Of a stretch of 64,000 nt of DNA, positions 8,654-18,753 are shown in pieces (the first letter of the stretch is position 1; each line of letters starts with the position of its first letter). Source of the stretch: [Lactobacillus] rogosae (GTDB lineage: Bacteria; Bacillota; Clostridia; Lachnospirales; Lachnospiraceae). The stretch is from the NCBI GenBank assembly GCA_900112995.1, contig FONU01000008.1:1-64000 (forward strand), given 5' to 3'. Under the pieces are notes generated by a model. The model was given only the letters and a program-made list of their open reading frames with translations, ran no database searches and was not told the origin of the DNA. The position numbers were made by a program, and so were the translations under genes.

Positions 8654-11600
8654 ATGTATTTAAAGAGTATAGAGGTTCAGGGTTTTAAGTCATTTGCCAA
8701 TAAGATAGTATTTGACTTTCATAACGGAATTACAGGCATTGTAGGTCCTAATGGCTCTGGGAAAAGTAATGTTGCCGATGCTGTAAGATGGGTTCTTGGT
8801 GAACAAAGTGCGAAGCAGCTTCGTGGGGCGAAAATGGAAGATGTCATATTTGCAGGAACACAGAACCGTAAACCTGTTGGTTTTGCGTATGTTGCAATAA
8901 CACTTGATAATAGTGACCATGCGCTTCCTGTTGAATATGATGAAGTTACGGTATCAAGAAGAGTGTACCGTTCAGGGGAAAGTGAATACAAGATTAACGG
9001 ACATACCTGTCGATTAAAAGATGTAACAGAGATGTTCTATGATACGGGTATCGGTAAAGAAGGTTATTCAATTATCGGACAGGGACAGATTGATAAAATT
9101 CTTAGTGGTAAACCTGAGGAGCGCAGGGAGCTTTTTGACGAGGCGGCAGGTATTGTTAAATTTAAACGCCGTAAAGCTGCGGCTATTAAGAAGCTTGACA
9201 ATGAAAGAAATAATCTTGTCCGTGTTAATGATATTTTATCAGAGCTTGAAAAGCAGGTTGGACCATTACAGGTACAGTCTGAGAAAGCCAAGGAATATCT
9301 TAATTTAAAGTCAGATTTGAAAAAATATGATGTCAATGCATTTTTATTAGAAACTGACCGTATAAGAAAAGAAATTGCTGAGCTTGATAATAAAATAGAG
9401 ATTGCTGATAATGATCTGGCTGGCTCAAGAAATGAATATGATGCTACTAAGGCAGAATATGAAGCGGCTGAGAACCAGCTTAATGGGCTTAATCTTACAA
9501 TTGAGCAGACTAATCAGGTATCTTCTGCATTAGAGCTTGATAACCAGAAGTTCAAGGGTGAGATTAATCTGTTTGAGGAACAGGTTAAGACATTTAACGC
9601 TAACAAGCAGCTTCATTCTGAGAGAATTAATGACATTGAGAAGGATAAGACTGCCAAGACAGCTTCGATTAATGAATTAAAGAAGCAGGCAGAGGTGATT
9701 AATACAGAGATTAATGAATATAACACAAAGCTTAATGCCATTAATGAGGAAGCTGAGGCTGTAAAGGCTGAGATAGACGGAATATCAGGACAGATAGAGA
9801 ACCGTCAGACACTTATATATGATAATCTGACAGAACAGTCATCTATCAAAGCAGAGAACCAGAAGTTCATTACAATGCTTGAACAGCTTGAAATCCGTAA
9901 ATCGCAGTTAAACAGCAGGATAATAACTGGAAAAAGTGATGAAACAGCACAAAGACAGGTAATAGCTTCTATTACTTCACAGTCAAAAGAATGTGATGTT
10001 AATATAAGCAGTATTAATGCTTCAATTGCACAAGCCAATGCCAATGTAACATCTATTAAGGGGGTAATAACGGAGAAGACACAGGAACTTGATAAACTTA
10101 CCCAGAATTATCATAGAAGCAAGTCAAGACTTGAATCTTTAGTTAATATAACTGAACGATATGACGGATATGGCAACAGTATCCGTAAGATAATGGAATT
10201 AAAGGACAGTAACCCTGGTATTCTTGGTGTTATCGCAGATATTATTAAAGTAGAGAAGCAGTATGAAACTGCTATTGAAACTGCACTTGGTGGAACAATC
10301 CAGAACATAGTTACTGATAAAGAGAATACTGCTAAGGAGCTTATTAATTACCTTAAAGTAAATAAGCTTGGCCGTGCAACATTTTTACCACTCAATGCTA
10401 TTCATTCAAGAAATACATTAGAGAATGATAATTGTATTAATGAAAAGGGTGTTGTAGGAGTTGCGAGCAATCTTGTAAGAGTGTCTTTTGAATATGAAGG
10501 ACTTGCCAAGTATCTGCTTGGCCGTATTCTTGTAGTTGATAATATAGAAAATGCTCTGGTAATTGCAAGAAAGTATAAATATTCATTAAGAATTGTAACA
10601 CTTGAAGGTGAGCAGCTTAATCCAGGCGGTTCAATGACTGGTGGTGCTTTTAAGAATTCAAGCAACCTTCTTGGACGAAGAAGAGAGATTGAAGAGCTTA
10701 AGACAGAGGTTTCAAGCATAAGCAAGACAATAACAGAAACCAAAGCTTCTATATCGGAGCTTAGAAGTGAAGTCGGTAAGAACAGGGATAATCTTGACCA
10801 GTTAAATAAACAGCAAAGAGAGATACATATTAAGAAGAATACTTTAGATGTAACTCTTAAGCAGGCTGATAACAAGTTAAAAGAGATAATTGATGGATAT
10901 TCAAATGCAGTAAATGAACAGGCAGGCATAGATGCTGAAATATCAAAAGTCAACAGCAATAAACAGCAGGTAAGCGGAAGTCTTAATGTGCTTGACAGCG
11001 AGAATGAGGCTTCAAGAAAAGAGATTGAGAACCTTAATAAGCTGCTTGAAGAAAAGAAAGCGAATGAGGCGGCAGTATCACTTAAGCTTGAGAATTTAAA
11101 GATATCACATTCATCAGTTGAACAGAAAGCTGCATTTATTAATGAAAATATTCAAAGACTTTCTGATGAGATTAATAGTCTTGATAATGAAAAAGAGAGT
11201 ATTAACGATAAGATAAATCAGACAGCAGAATTAATAAAGACTAAACAGCAGGAAATAACTGATGTTATGGATAGCATTGAAAAGACAGTTAAAGAGCTTG
11301 AAGCTAATAACGAGAAGCTGGCTAAGCTTAAAGCTGACAAAGAAAAGGTTACTGCAAGCCATAAGGAGTTCTTTAAGAAAAGAGAAACCCTTAATGAGCA
11401 GATTATCCTTCTTGAAAAAGAAAGTATGCGTCTTCATAACCAGCACGATAAGCTTGATGAATCTAATGATTCGCTTGTTGATTATATGTGGAATGAGTAT
11501 GAGCTTACATACAGCTATGCATTGGAATTAAAGAGTGATGAATTAACTAATCTTAATGACTTAAGAAAGCAGATTAATATACTTAAAGCTTCTATTAAGA

Positions 11601-12232
11601 AGCTTGGTGATGTAAATGTTAATGCTATTGAAGAATATAAAGAAGTCAGTGGGCGTTATACTTTCTTAAAGACACAGCACGATGATATGATTGAGGCTGA
11701 ACAGTCACTTATGAAGGTTATAACTGAACTTGATAATGGAATGAGAACACAGTTTACTGCCAAATTTGAAGAGATAAAAGTAGAATTTGATAAGGTATTC
11801 AAGGAATTATTCGGCGGCGGACGTGGTACAATTGAACTTGTGGAAGATGAAGATATACTTGAAGCAGGAATTATAATTGTATCCCAGCCACCAGGAAAGA
11901 AGCTTCAGAATATGATGCAGTTATCAGGTGGAGAAAAGGCTCTCACAGCAATAGCGTTATTATTTGCCATACAGAACTTAAAGCCATCACCATTCTGTCT
12001 TCTTGATGAAATTGAAGCTGCACTTGATGATTCTAATGTTGGAAGATATGCTAATTATCTTCATAAGCTTACAAAGCATACACAGTTTATTGTAATTACC
12101 CACAGACGTGGAACTATGGCTGCGGCAGACAGATTATATGGTATTACTATGCAGGAGAAGGGTGTATCAACTCTTGTTTCTGTAGACCTTATTGCCAATG
12201 ATCTGAATGAGCCTAAAGAAAGGAAGAGTTAA
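8654..12232 (+). CDS. smc: Chromosome segregation protein SMC
   Basis: SMC is the ATPase of bacterial condensin and works with ScpA and ScpB, which are not in this window. The 1192-aa protein has the expected order: N-terminal Walker A GPNGSGKSN (about residue 32), a long coiled coil, a hinge near residues 515-650 ending in the GGSMTGGA motif, a second coiled coil, then the C-terminal signature LSGGEKALTAIALLFAI and Walker B LLDEIEAALDD. AAGGAATTG precedes the ATG. The stop codon is one base from the ftsY start, implying translational coupling. Confidence 0.97.
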   Translation: MYLKSIEVQGFKSFANKIVFDFHNGITGIVGPNGSGKSNVADAVRWVLGEQSAKQLRGAKMEDVIFAGTQNRKPVGFAYVAITLDNSDHALPVEYDEVTVSRRVYRSGESEYKINGHTCRLKDVTEMFYDTGIGKEGYSIIGQGQIDKILSGKPEERRELFDEAAGIVKFKRRKAAAIKKLDNERNNLVRVNDILSELEKQVGPLQVQSEKAKEYLNLKSDLKKYDVNAFLLETDRIRKEIAELDNKIEIADNDLAGSRNEYDATKAEYEAAENQLNGLNLTIEQTNQVSSALELDNQKFKGEINLFEEQVKTFNANKQLHSERINDIEKDKTAKTASINELKKQAEVINTEINEYNTKLNAINEEAEAVKAEIDGISGQIENRQTLIYDNLTEQSSIKAENQKFITMLEQLEIRKSQLNSRIITGKSDETAQRQVIASITSQSKECDVNISSINASIAQANANVTSIKGVITEKTQELDKLTQNYHRSKSRLESLVNITERYDGYGNSIRKIMELKDSNPGILGVIADIIKVEKQYETAIETALGGTIQNIVTDKENTAKELINYLKVNKLGRATFLPLNAIHSRNTLENDNCINEKGVVGVASNLVRVSFEYEGLAKYLLGRILVVDNIENALVIARKYKYSLRIVTLEGEQLNPGGSMTGGAFKNSSNLLGRRREIEELKTEVSSISKTITETKASISELRSEVGKNRDNLDQLNKQQREIHIKKNTLDVTLKQADNKLKEIIDGYSNAVNEQAGIDAEISKVNSNKQQVSGSLNVLDSENEASRKEIENLNKLLEEKKANEAAVSLKLENLKISHSSVEQKAAFINENIQRLSDEINSLDNEKESINDKINQTAELIKTKQQEITDVMDSIEKTVKELEANNEKLAKLKADKEKVTASHKEFFKKRETLNEQIILLEKESMRLHNQHDKLDESNDSLVDYMWNEYELTYSYALELKSDELTNLNDLRKQINILKASIKKLGDVNVNAIEEYKEVSGRYTFLKTQHDDMIEAEQSLMKVITELDNGMRTQFTAKFEEIKVEFDKVFKELFGGGRGTIELVEDEDILEAGIIIVSQPPGKKLQNMMQLSGGEKALTAIALLFAIQNLKPSPFCLLDEIEAALDDSNVGRYANYLHKLTKHTQFIVITHRRGTMAAADRLYGITMQEKGVSTLVSVDLIANDLNEPKERKS

Positions 12233-12233
12233 T

Positions 12234-13169
12234 ATGGGACTTTTTAGTAAACTTAAAGAAGGTCTTACAAAGACCAGAGATAATATCGTATCGGGCATTG
12301 ATAATATATTTAATGGCTTTTCTTCAATTGATGATGATTTCTACGAAGAACTTGAAGAGACTCTTATTATGGGAGATATTGGTGTCAGGGCAACTGATGA
12401 GATTATTGAAGACCTTAAGGCTAAGGTTAAAGAGAATAAAATAAAAGACCCTAAAGATTGCAAGCAGTTATTGATTGATACAATCAAAGAGAAGATGAAC
12501 CTTGGGCCCAATGCATATGAATTTGAGAATACTAAGTCAATTGTTATGCTTATTGGTGTTAATGGTGTTGGAAAGACTACCTCTGTAGGAAAGCTTGCAG
12601 GCCATTTAAAAGAGCAGAACAAAAAGGTTGTCCTTGCTGCGGCTGATACATTCAGGGCTGCTGCCATTGAACAGCTTACAGAATGGGCTAACAGGGTAGG
12701 TGCAGATATAATTGCACAGAATGAGGGCTCTGACCCAGCGGCTGTAATATATGATTCTATAGCAGCGGCAAAAGCAAGGCACGCAGATGTTCTTTTATGT
12801 GATACAGCCGGAAGGCTTCAGAATAAGAAAAATCTTATGGAAGAATTACGCAAGATTGACAGAGTTATTGAAAGAGAGTATGCTGATGCGTATAGGGAAA
12901 ATCTTATAGTCCTTGATGCGACAACTGGTCAGAACGCACTTTCACAGCTACGCGAATTCAATGATGTAACTAATATAACAGGAATTATTCTTACTAAGAT
13001 GGACGGAACAGCTAAGGGTGGTATCGCCGTTGCTATTCAGGCAGAATTTGGAATACCTGTTAAGTACATTGGTGTAGGTGAGCAGGTTAAGGATTTACAA
13101 AAATTTGACTCAGATACATTTGTCAACGCATTATTTGATACATCAGATAATGAAGAAGATGATGATTAA
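12234..13169 (+). CDS. ftsY: Signal recognition particle receptor FtsY
   Basis: FtsY is the membrane-associated GTPase that receives ribosome-SRP complexes; its partner Ffh is at 17096-18451. The 311-aa protein has a short N-terminal region beginning MGLFSKLKEGLTKTRDN, an N domain, and a G domain with GVNGVGKTT, DTAGR and TKMDG. The long acidic A domain of E. coli FtsY is missing, as is usual in Firmicutes. The ATG at 12234 follows AAAGGAAGAG; the upstream in-frame ATG at 12207 lies inside smc. Confidence 0.96.
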   Translation: MGLFSKLKEGLTKTRDNIVSGIDNIFNGFSSIDDDFYEELEETLIMGDIGVRATDEIIEDLKAKVKENKIKDPKDCKQLLIDTIKEKMNLGPNAYEFENTKSIVMLIGVNGVGKTTSVGKLAGHLKEQNKKVVLAAADTFRAAAIEQLTEWANRVGADIIAQNEGSDPAAVIYDSIAAAKARHADVLLCDTAGRLQNKKNLMEELRKIDRVIEREYADAYRENLIVLDATTGQNALSQLREFNDVTNITGIILTKMDGTAKGGIAVAIQAEFGIPVKYIGVGEQVKDLQKFDSDTFVNALFDTSDNEEDDD

Positions 13170-13231
13170 TGTAATATTTTAATTCAATTAATGATATTTT
13201 ATATTGATAATTAGATTAATGGTGTATATTA

Positions 13232-13259
13232 TTGTTAATAATTGATTTAATAATATAAA
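13232..13259 (+). promoter_or_regulatory. Possible promoter of ilvA
   Basis: TTGTTA (13232-13237) and TATAAA (13254-13259) with 16 bp between them, in a very AT-rich gap where chance matches are common. Confidence 0.4.
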
Positions 13260-13285
13260 GTAACCTAAAGGAGAGTAGATTTACA

Positions 13286-14503
13286 ATGGAAGAATTAACT
13301 TTAAAGAAATTTGAAGAAGCTGCTGAGAAAGTAAAGGAAGCTACATTACCAACTAACCTTATATTCAGCGAATATTTCAGCAACCAGACAGGCAATAAAG
13401 TATATCTTAAGCCTGAGAATATGCAGTATACAGGTGCTTACAAGGTAAGAGGTGCATATTACAAGATAAGCACAATGTCAGAAGAGGCAAGAAAGAAAGG
13501 TCTTATAACAGCATCTGCTGGTAACCACGCACAGGGTGTTGCATTTGCGGCAAAGAAGTATGGCGTAAAGGCTACTGTTGTTATGCCAACAACAACACCA
13601 CTTATAAAGGTTAACAGAACTAAGGGTTATGGTGCTGAAGTTGTACTTTACGGAGATGTATATGATGAAGCCTGTGAATATGCTCTTAAGTTAGCAGAAG
13701 AAAAGGGACTTACATTTGTTCATCCATTTGATGACCTTGATGTTGCTACAGGACAGGGCTCAATTGCTATGGAGATTATTAAAGAACTCCCAACAGTTGA
13801 TTATATCCTCGTTCCAGTTGGCGGCGGCGGACTTGCAACAGGTGTATCTACACTTGCCAAGCTTCTTAATCCTAATATTAAAGTAATCGGTGTTGAACCA
13901 GCCGGTGCTAATTGTCTGCAGGCTTCTTTAAAGAATGGAAAGGTTACAACACTTCCAACTGTCAGCACAATAGCTGATGGTACAGCAGTTAAGACCCCGG
14001 GTACAAAGGTATTCCCATATCTTCAGAAGAATCTTGATGATATAATAACAGTTCCTGATGAAGACTTAATTGTATCTTTCCTTGATATGGTTGAAAATCA
14101 TAAAATGATAGTAGAGAACTCAGGTCTTCTTACAGTTGCAGCACTTAAACAGCTTAAGGTTAAAGATAAGAAGGTTGTTTCAATTCTTTCAGGTGGTAAT
14201 ATGGACGTAATAACAATGTCATCTGTTGTTCAGCAGGGTCTTGTTCAGAGAAGCAGAATATTTACTGTATCTGTACTTCTTCCAGATAAGCCGGGTGAAC
14301 TTGTAAGAGTTGCACAGATAATTGCCAACGCTAATGGTAATGTAATCAAGCTTGATCATAACCAGTTTGTAAGCATTAACAGAAAGGCTACAGTTGAATT
14401 GAGAATAACTATTGAAGCTTTCGGACATGAACACAAAGACCAGATTGTATCTGAGCTTGAAAAGAACGGTTTAAGACCACGTCTTGTTAAGGTTAATATC
14501 TAA
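13286..14503 (+). CDS. ilvA: Threonine ammonia-lyase (threonine dehydratase)
   Basis: A PLP enzyme that deaminates L-threonine to 2-oxobutanoate, the first step towards isoleucine or a route of threonine breakdown. The PLP lysine is in the segment YTGAYKVRGAYYK (about residue 55), and the phosphate-binding Gly loop is PVGGGGLATG. A short regulatory ACT-like domain occupies about residues 328-405 (FTVSVLLPDKPGELVRVA). With 405 aa it is the shorter type with one ACT domain, found in both TdcB-like and biosynthetic enzymes, so the physiological role cannot be settled from sequence. AAAGGAGAG precedes the start and a terminator follows. Confidence 0.92.
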   Translation: MEELTLKKFEEAAEKVKEATLPTNLIFSEYFSNQTGNKVYLKPENMQYTGAYKVRGAYYKISTMSEEARKKGLITASAGNHAQGVAFAAKKYGVKATVVMPTTTPLIKVNRTKGYGAEVVLYGDVYDEACEYALKLAEEKGLTFVHPFDDLDVATGQGSIAMEIIKELPTVDYILVPVGGGGLATGVSTLAKLLNPNIKVIGVEPAGANCLQASLKNGKVTTLPTVSTIADGTAVKTPGTKVFPYLQKNLDDIITVPDEDLIVSFLDMVENHKMIVENSGLLTVAALKQLKVKDKKVVSILSGGNMDVITMSSVVQQGLVQRSRIFTVSVLLPDKPGELVRVAQIIANANGNVIKLDHNQFVSINRKATVELRITIEAFGHEHKDQIVSELEKNGLRPRLVKVNI

Positions 14504-14594
14504 TTTATCAAAGTGACACTGATATGTTACGCTGATACATAAAAGTTTTATTTTAACAGGCTTACATAAAATGTATATAATATACAAGTATAGA

Positions 14595-14630
14595 TGTGAA
14601 ATCAGTTTTGTGGCTGGTTTCACATTTTTT
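14595..14630 (+). terminator. Terminator after ilvA
   Basis: TGTGAAATCAG (14595-14605) pairs with CTGGTTTCACA (14614-14624) with one mismatch, followed by TTTTTT. Confidence 0.85.
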
Positions 14631-14703
14631 ACACACAATTTACATATTTAAACCACTATTTGCCATTATGATAATCGCATAAACAACAAAGGAGATGACT
14701 CAT

Positions 14704-16536
14704 ATGGTAAAGAATAAATTATTATATGCAACAATAGCAGCTATGTTAATGGGGGCTGTATTTACAGGCTGTTCTAATACTCATAATAACAATACAACAA
14801 CAGAGAGCCAGAGCATTGTATCACTCGAGGAACTTGCCTCAAGTGCGGATTCAGATTTATCAATCGAATTAGATGATGAAGATAAGGTATCATCATGGGA
14901 TGATTCAACAGCTTCACATATTACACTTGGAAGCCAGATTAGTTCTGATAGTTCATCGGTTGAAATATCAGGTTCAACAGTTACAATCACTAAAGCAGGA
15001 ACATATGTTATATCAGGAAATGTAACAGAAGGAAATATAATCGTTAATACGACAGATAAGGGAACTGTAAGATTAATTCTTAATAATGCTTCTATAAGCA
15101 ATACAACAACAGCACCAATTAAGGTGTTAGATGCCAAGAAAGTTATACTTACACTTGCCGATAACACAACTAATACAATTACAGACAGCAGTCGTTTATC
15201 TACAGAAGAAGATTATTCAGCCGCTATATATTCTAAAGAGGATTTAATAATCAATGGAAATGGTACATTAAATGTCAATGCTGGATACCGCAATGGTATT
15301 AAGAGTACAGATGACTGCATTATCGTATCTGGTACATTAAACATAACAAGTACTGAGGATGGTATAATTGGTAAAGACCTATGCGGAATTGTAGCGGGTG
15401 ATATTAATATTAATGCAGGTTCAGACGGTATTAAGTCAACTTATGATACAGACACTACTAAAGGAAATGTTATCATTGAAGGCGGTAATATAACTATTAA
15501 GGCTTCTAATGATGGCATACAGGCTGAAAATATACTTGTTATTAATGATGGTACTATTAATATAAAGACTAATAATGGTGCGGCTGATACAACACAGACG
15601 CATACAGATAATATGTATATGGGCCGTGGTGGTTTTGGTTTTAATAACAATAAGACAACAACTACCACAGATGATACAGCTGAGAGCAGAAAAGGTATTA
15701 AAGCTGGCAATATGCTTATAATCAATGACGGAGACATAACAATAGACTCTGATGATGACTCTGTACATTGCAATTCAGTAATATATATATATGGTGGTAC
15801 TATAAATGCAGCTACAGGTGATGACGGAGTACATGCAGATGACTTGCTTACTGTCAATGGTGGAACAATAAATATAACACAGTGCTATGAAGGTCTTGAA
15901 GCTGATGACATAGTTATTAATGATGGAGATATAAGCGTTGTTTCAAGTGATGATGGCATTAATTCATCTGACGGAAGTATAACAATTAATGGCGGTAATC
16001 TTTTGATAAATGCAAGTGGTGACGGACTTGATGCCAATGGTTCCATTATAATAAATGGTGGATATATCGTTGTACTTGGTCCAACCTCGGACGGCGATAC
16101 AGCGATTGACTATGATGACAGTTGTACAATTAATGGTGGAACAGTTATGGCATTTGGCTCAAGCGGAATGCTTGAAATTCCAAAAGGTGCAAGTAATGGA
16201 GCCTGTATAGTTACTGCATTTACATCTGTAAGTGGAGGCAGCAAGTATACATTAAGCGACTCGAATGGCAATGAAATATTATCATATACACCATCAAAGG
16301 CTTATGCCGCAGCAATTGTATATTCAGATAAGATAACAACAGGTAATACTTATAACATTACAGCAGGAAGCACTACATTATCAATTGAAGTTACATCTGA
16401 TGTCACAAGTAATGTTTCAAGCGGATTTGGCGGAGCTGGTGGAATGAATAAGCCTGGTAATGGCGGCTCAGGTATGCCTAATATGAATAACGGCAGCTCT
16501 AATGGAAATGCACCACAGATGAATAACAGAATGTAA
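14704..16536 (+). CDS. Beta-helix carbohydrate-binding lipoprotein (DUF4353-like)
   Basis: A 610-aa exported lipoprotein. A Lys-containing n-region, hydrophobic core and lipobox (AVFTGC, Cys23) are clear. After a Ser/Asp-rich linker the protein is built from many short beta-strand turns with repeated NGG, GDG and DDG(I/V/L) motifs (about residues 90-480), typical of a right-handed parallel beta-helix that may bind calcium. The tail (about 570-610) is Gly/Asn/Met-rich. This matches the family that includes Clostridium thermocellum Cthe_2159, reported to bind plant cell-wall polysaccharide. The ATG at 14704 is chosen because GGAG (14691-14694) lies too close to the ATG at 14695. It stands alone between two terminators. 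Confidence 0.75.
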   Translation: MVKNKLLYATIAAMLMGAVFTGCSNTHNNNTTTESQSIVSLEELASSADSDLSIELDDEDKVSSWDDSTASHITLGSQISSDSSSVEISGSTVTITKAGTYVISGNVTEGNIIVNTTDKGTVRLILNNASISNTTTAPIKVLDAKKVILTLADNTTNTITDSSRLSTEEDYSAAIYSKEDLIINGNGTLNVNAGYRNGIKSTDDCIIVSGTLNITSTEDGIIGKDLCGIVAGDININAGSDGIKSTYDTDTTKGNVIIEGGNITIKASNDGIQAENILVINDGTINIKTNNGAADTTQTHTDNMYMGRGGFGFNNNKTTTTTDDTAESRKGIKAGNMLIINDGDITIDSDDDSVHCNSVIYIYGGTINAATGDDGVHADDLLTVNGGTINITQCYEGLEADDIVINDGDISVVSSDDGINSSDGSITINGGNLLINASGDGLDANGSIIINGGYIVVLGPTSDGDTAIDYDDSCTINGGTVMAFGSSGMLEIPKGASNGACIVTAFTSVSGGSKYTLSDSNGNEILSYTPSKAYAAAIVYSDKITTGNTYNITAGSTTLSIEVTSDVTSNVSSGFGGAGGMNKPGNGGSGMPNMNNGSSNGNAPQMNNRM

Positions 16537-16634
16537 TATCCGGATAAATAGTAAATAACCAGATAAATAGTAAATATGTTTTAACATGAATAACCAAGGT
16601 GTTTTGTGGTTTAAAAATTAAATCAAAAAATATT

Positions 16635-16668
16635 AAAAAGTGTCAAGTAAAAAAGCTTGACACTTTTT
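16635..16668. terminator. Bidirectional terminator after the beta-helix lipoprotein
   Basis: A 13-bp perfect stem AAAAAGTGTCAAG (16635-16647) / CTTGACACTTTTT (16656-16668). The right arm contains TTGACA, which serves as the -35 box of the next promoter. Confidence 0.9.
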
Positions 16669-16685
16669 ATTTGCTATGATATTAT
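16657..16685 (+). promoter_or_regulatory. Promoter of ylxM-ffh, embedded in the terminator
   Basis: TTGACA (16657-16662) lies inside the 3' arm of the preceding terminator; TATTAT (16680-16685) follows after exactly 17 bp. Transcription should begin near 16692 and serve ylxM, ffh, rpsP and khpA. Confidence 0.82.
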
Positions 16686-16730
16686 ACTCAAGGCTTATAA
16701 ATCATTTGAACCAGAAAGTTAAGGTGTGTT

Positions 16731-17075
16731 GTGGAACGTATTGTAGAACAGACATTATTATATGATTTTTATGGCGAACTGCTTAATGAACATCAGCGCA
16801 ATGTATATGAAGATGCCGTATTTAACGATTTATCTTTAAGTGAGATTGCTGATGAATATAATATATCAAGACAGGGTGTTCACGACCTTATCAAGAGGGT
16901 ATCCAATACATTAGAAGGATATGAGTCTAAGCTTCATCTTATTGAGAAATTTATGGATACTAAAGCCAAAGTAACCAAGATAGACGAGCTTGTTGATTCT
17001 TATATTGCTTCACCAGATATGAAGCTGATATTAGAGATCAAAGACCTGTCTAACGAAATTATCGAAGATTATTAA
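16731..17075 (+). CDS. ylxM: YlxM/p13-like DNA-binding protein
   Basis: A 114-aa helix-turn-helix protein related to sigma-70 region 4; the motif LSLSEIADEYNISRQGVHDLIKR (split over two helices, about residues 37-60) is the signature. It is nearly always encoded before ffh in Firmicutes and is thought to modulate the SRP pathway or its expression; its exact action is not settled. The start codon is GTG at 16731, 10 bp after AAGGTGTG. There are 20 bp between its stop and ffh. Confidence 0.88.
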   Translation: MERIVEQTLLYDFYGELLNEHQRNVYEDAVFNDLSLSEIADEYNISRQGVHDLIKRVSNTLEGYESKLHLIEKFMDTKAKVTKIDELVDSYIASPDMKLILEIKDLSNEIIEDY

Positions 17076-17095
17076 ACATTTTAGGAGGATACATA

Positions 17096-18451
17096 ATGGC
17101 ATTTGACAGTCTTTCAGATAAACTTCAAAACATATTTAAGAATCTTCGCGGCAAAGGACGCCTTTCTGAAGCTGACGTAAAGGCAGCACTTAAAGAGGTT
17201 AAGATGGCACTGTTAGAAGCTGATGTTAATTTTAAGGTTGTTAAGAACTTTATTAAGTCAGTAGAAGAACGTGCGATTGGTCAGGATGTTATGTCAAGTC
17301 TTACACCGGGACAGATGGTTATTAAGATAGTTAATGAAGAGATGATTTCCCTTATGGGTTCTGAGACAACAGAGATTGCTATTAAGCCGGGGAATGAAAT
17401 TACTGTCATTATGATGGCGGGTCTTCAGGGTGCTGGTAAGACAACTACTACAGCCAAGCTTGCAGGAAAGTTCAAAGCCAAGGGCAAGAAGCCTTTGCTC
17501 GTAGCTTGTGATGTATACAGACCAGCAGCTATAGAACAGCTTACTATCAATGGTAATAAGCAGGGCGTTGAAGTATTTTCTATGGGAACAGGACATAACC
17601 CTGTAGATATTGCTAAGGCTTCGATAGCACACGCCAAGGAGAATAATTACAACATAGTAATTCTTGATACAGCCGGACGACTTCATATTGATGAGAATAT
17701 GATGGATGAGCTTATTAATATAAAGAGTGAGGTTAATGTTGACCAGACTATTCTTGTTGTTGATTCTATGACTGGACAGGATGCGGTAAATGTAGCATCT
17801 TCATTTAATGAAAAGGTTGGAATTGACGGAGTTATCCTTACTAAGTTAGATGGTGATACAAGAGGTGGTGCAGCACTTTCAATTAAGGCTGTCACAGGTA
17901 AGCCTATTCTTTATGTTGGTATGGGAGAGAAACTGTCAGACCTTGAACAGTTCTATCCTGATCGTATGGCATCAAGAATTCTTGGAATGGGTGATGTTCT
18001 TACACTCATTGAGAAGGCTGAGGCACAGATTGATGCAGATAAAGCCAAAGAGATGGAAGCTAAGATTAAAAAAGCTGAATTTGATTTTGACGATTTCCTT
18101 GAATATATGGGACAGATTCGTAATATGGGTGGTATAGGTTCTATTATGAGTATGCTTCCAGGTATGGGACTTGGCGGTAATATGAAGAATATCCAGATGC
18201 CAGATGAAGATGAGGCAGAAGCTAATCTTAAGCGTACAGAAGCAATCATACATTCTATGACTGCTAAAGAACGTAAGAATCCAGATATTCTTAATCCATC
18301 AAGAAAGAACAGAATAGCACGAGGAGCTGGTGTTAATATCAGTGAAGTAAACAGGCTTGTTAAACAATTTGAGCAGATGAAGAAGATGATGAAACAGATG
18401 CCTGGTATGATGAAAGGTGCTAAAAAGGGACGTTTTAAGTTGCCTTTTTAA
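17096..18451 (+). CDS. ffh: Signal recognition particle protein Ffh
   Basis: Ffh binds signal sequences of nascent membrane and secreted proteins together with 4.5S/6S-type SRP RNA, which is not encoded in this window. The 451-aa protein has the N domain (1-90), the G domain with LQGAGKTTT, DTAGRLH and TKLDGD, and the Met-rich M domain from about residue 330, with clusters such as QMKKMMKQMPGMM that line the signal-sequence groove. AGGAGG precedes the ATG. Confidence 0.97.
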   Translation: MAFDSLSDKLQNIFKNLRGKGRLSEADVKAALKEVKMALLEADVNFKVVKNFIKSVEERAIGQDVMSSLTPGQMVIKIVNEEMISLMGSETTEIAIKPGNEITVIMMAGLQGAGKTTTTAKLAGKFKAKGKKPLLVACDVYRPAAIEQLTINGNKQGVEVFSMGTGHNPVDIAKASIAHAKENNYNIVILDTAGRLHIDENMMDELINIKSEVNVDQTILVVDSMTGQDAVNVASSFNEKVGIDGVILTKLDGDTRGGAALSIKAVTGKPILYVGMGEKLSDLEQFYPDRMASRILGMGDVLTLIEKAEAQIDADKAKEMEAKIKKAEFDFDDFLEYMGQIRNMGGIGSIMSMLPGMGLGGNMKNIQMPDEDEAEANLKRTEAIIHSMTAKERKNPDILNPSRKNRIARGAGVNISEVNRLVKQFEQMKKMMKQMPGMMKGAKKGRFKLPF

Positions 18452-18486
18452 CATAGATATAATTAATTACAGGAGGTGAAACAATA

Positions 18487-18732
18487 ATGGCAGTAAAGAT
18501 CAGATTAAAGAGATTAGGTGAGAAGAAGTCTCCTTTCTATAGAATTATCGTAGCAGATTCAAGATCTCCAAGAAATGGTAGATTTATTGAAGAAATCGGT
18601 ACTTATGATCCTAATTACGATCCATGCAAGCTTAACATTGATGCTGAACTTGCTAAGAAGTGGTTATCAAACGGAGCTCAGCCTACAGAAGTAGTTGGAA
18701 AGCTTTTCAAGATGGCAGGTATCGAAAAATAA
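18487..18732 (+). CDS. rpsP: 30S ribosomal protein S16
   Basis: Typical 81-aa S16, beginning [20 protein letters not shown] and containing [25 protein letters not shown] lies 8 bp before the ATG. It sits 35 bp after ffh and 21 bp before khpA, the usual Firmicute order. Confidence 0.97.
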   Translation: MAVKIRLKRLGEKKSPFYRIIVADSRSPRNGRFIEEIGTYDPNYDPCKLNIDAELAKKWLSNGAQPTEVVGKLFKMAGIEK

Positions 18733-18753
18733 GACTAGTGGAGGTATTTAGCT

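Noticed and set aside
10402-10959. 185-aa minus-strand ORF inside smc
   Set aside because: It is antisense to the SMC hinge region, with low-complexity Leu/Ser composition typical of a shadow frame.
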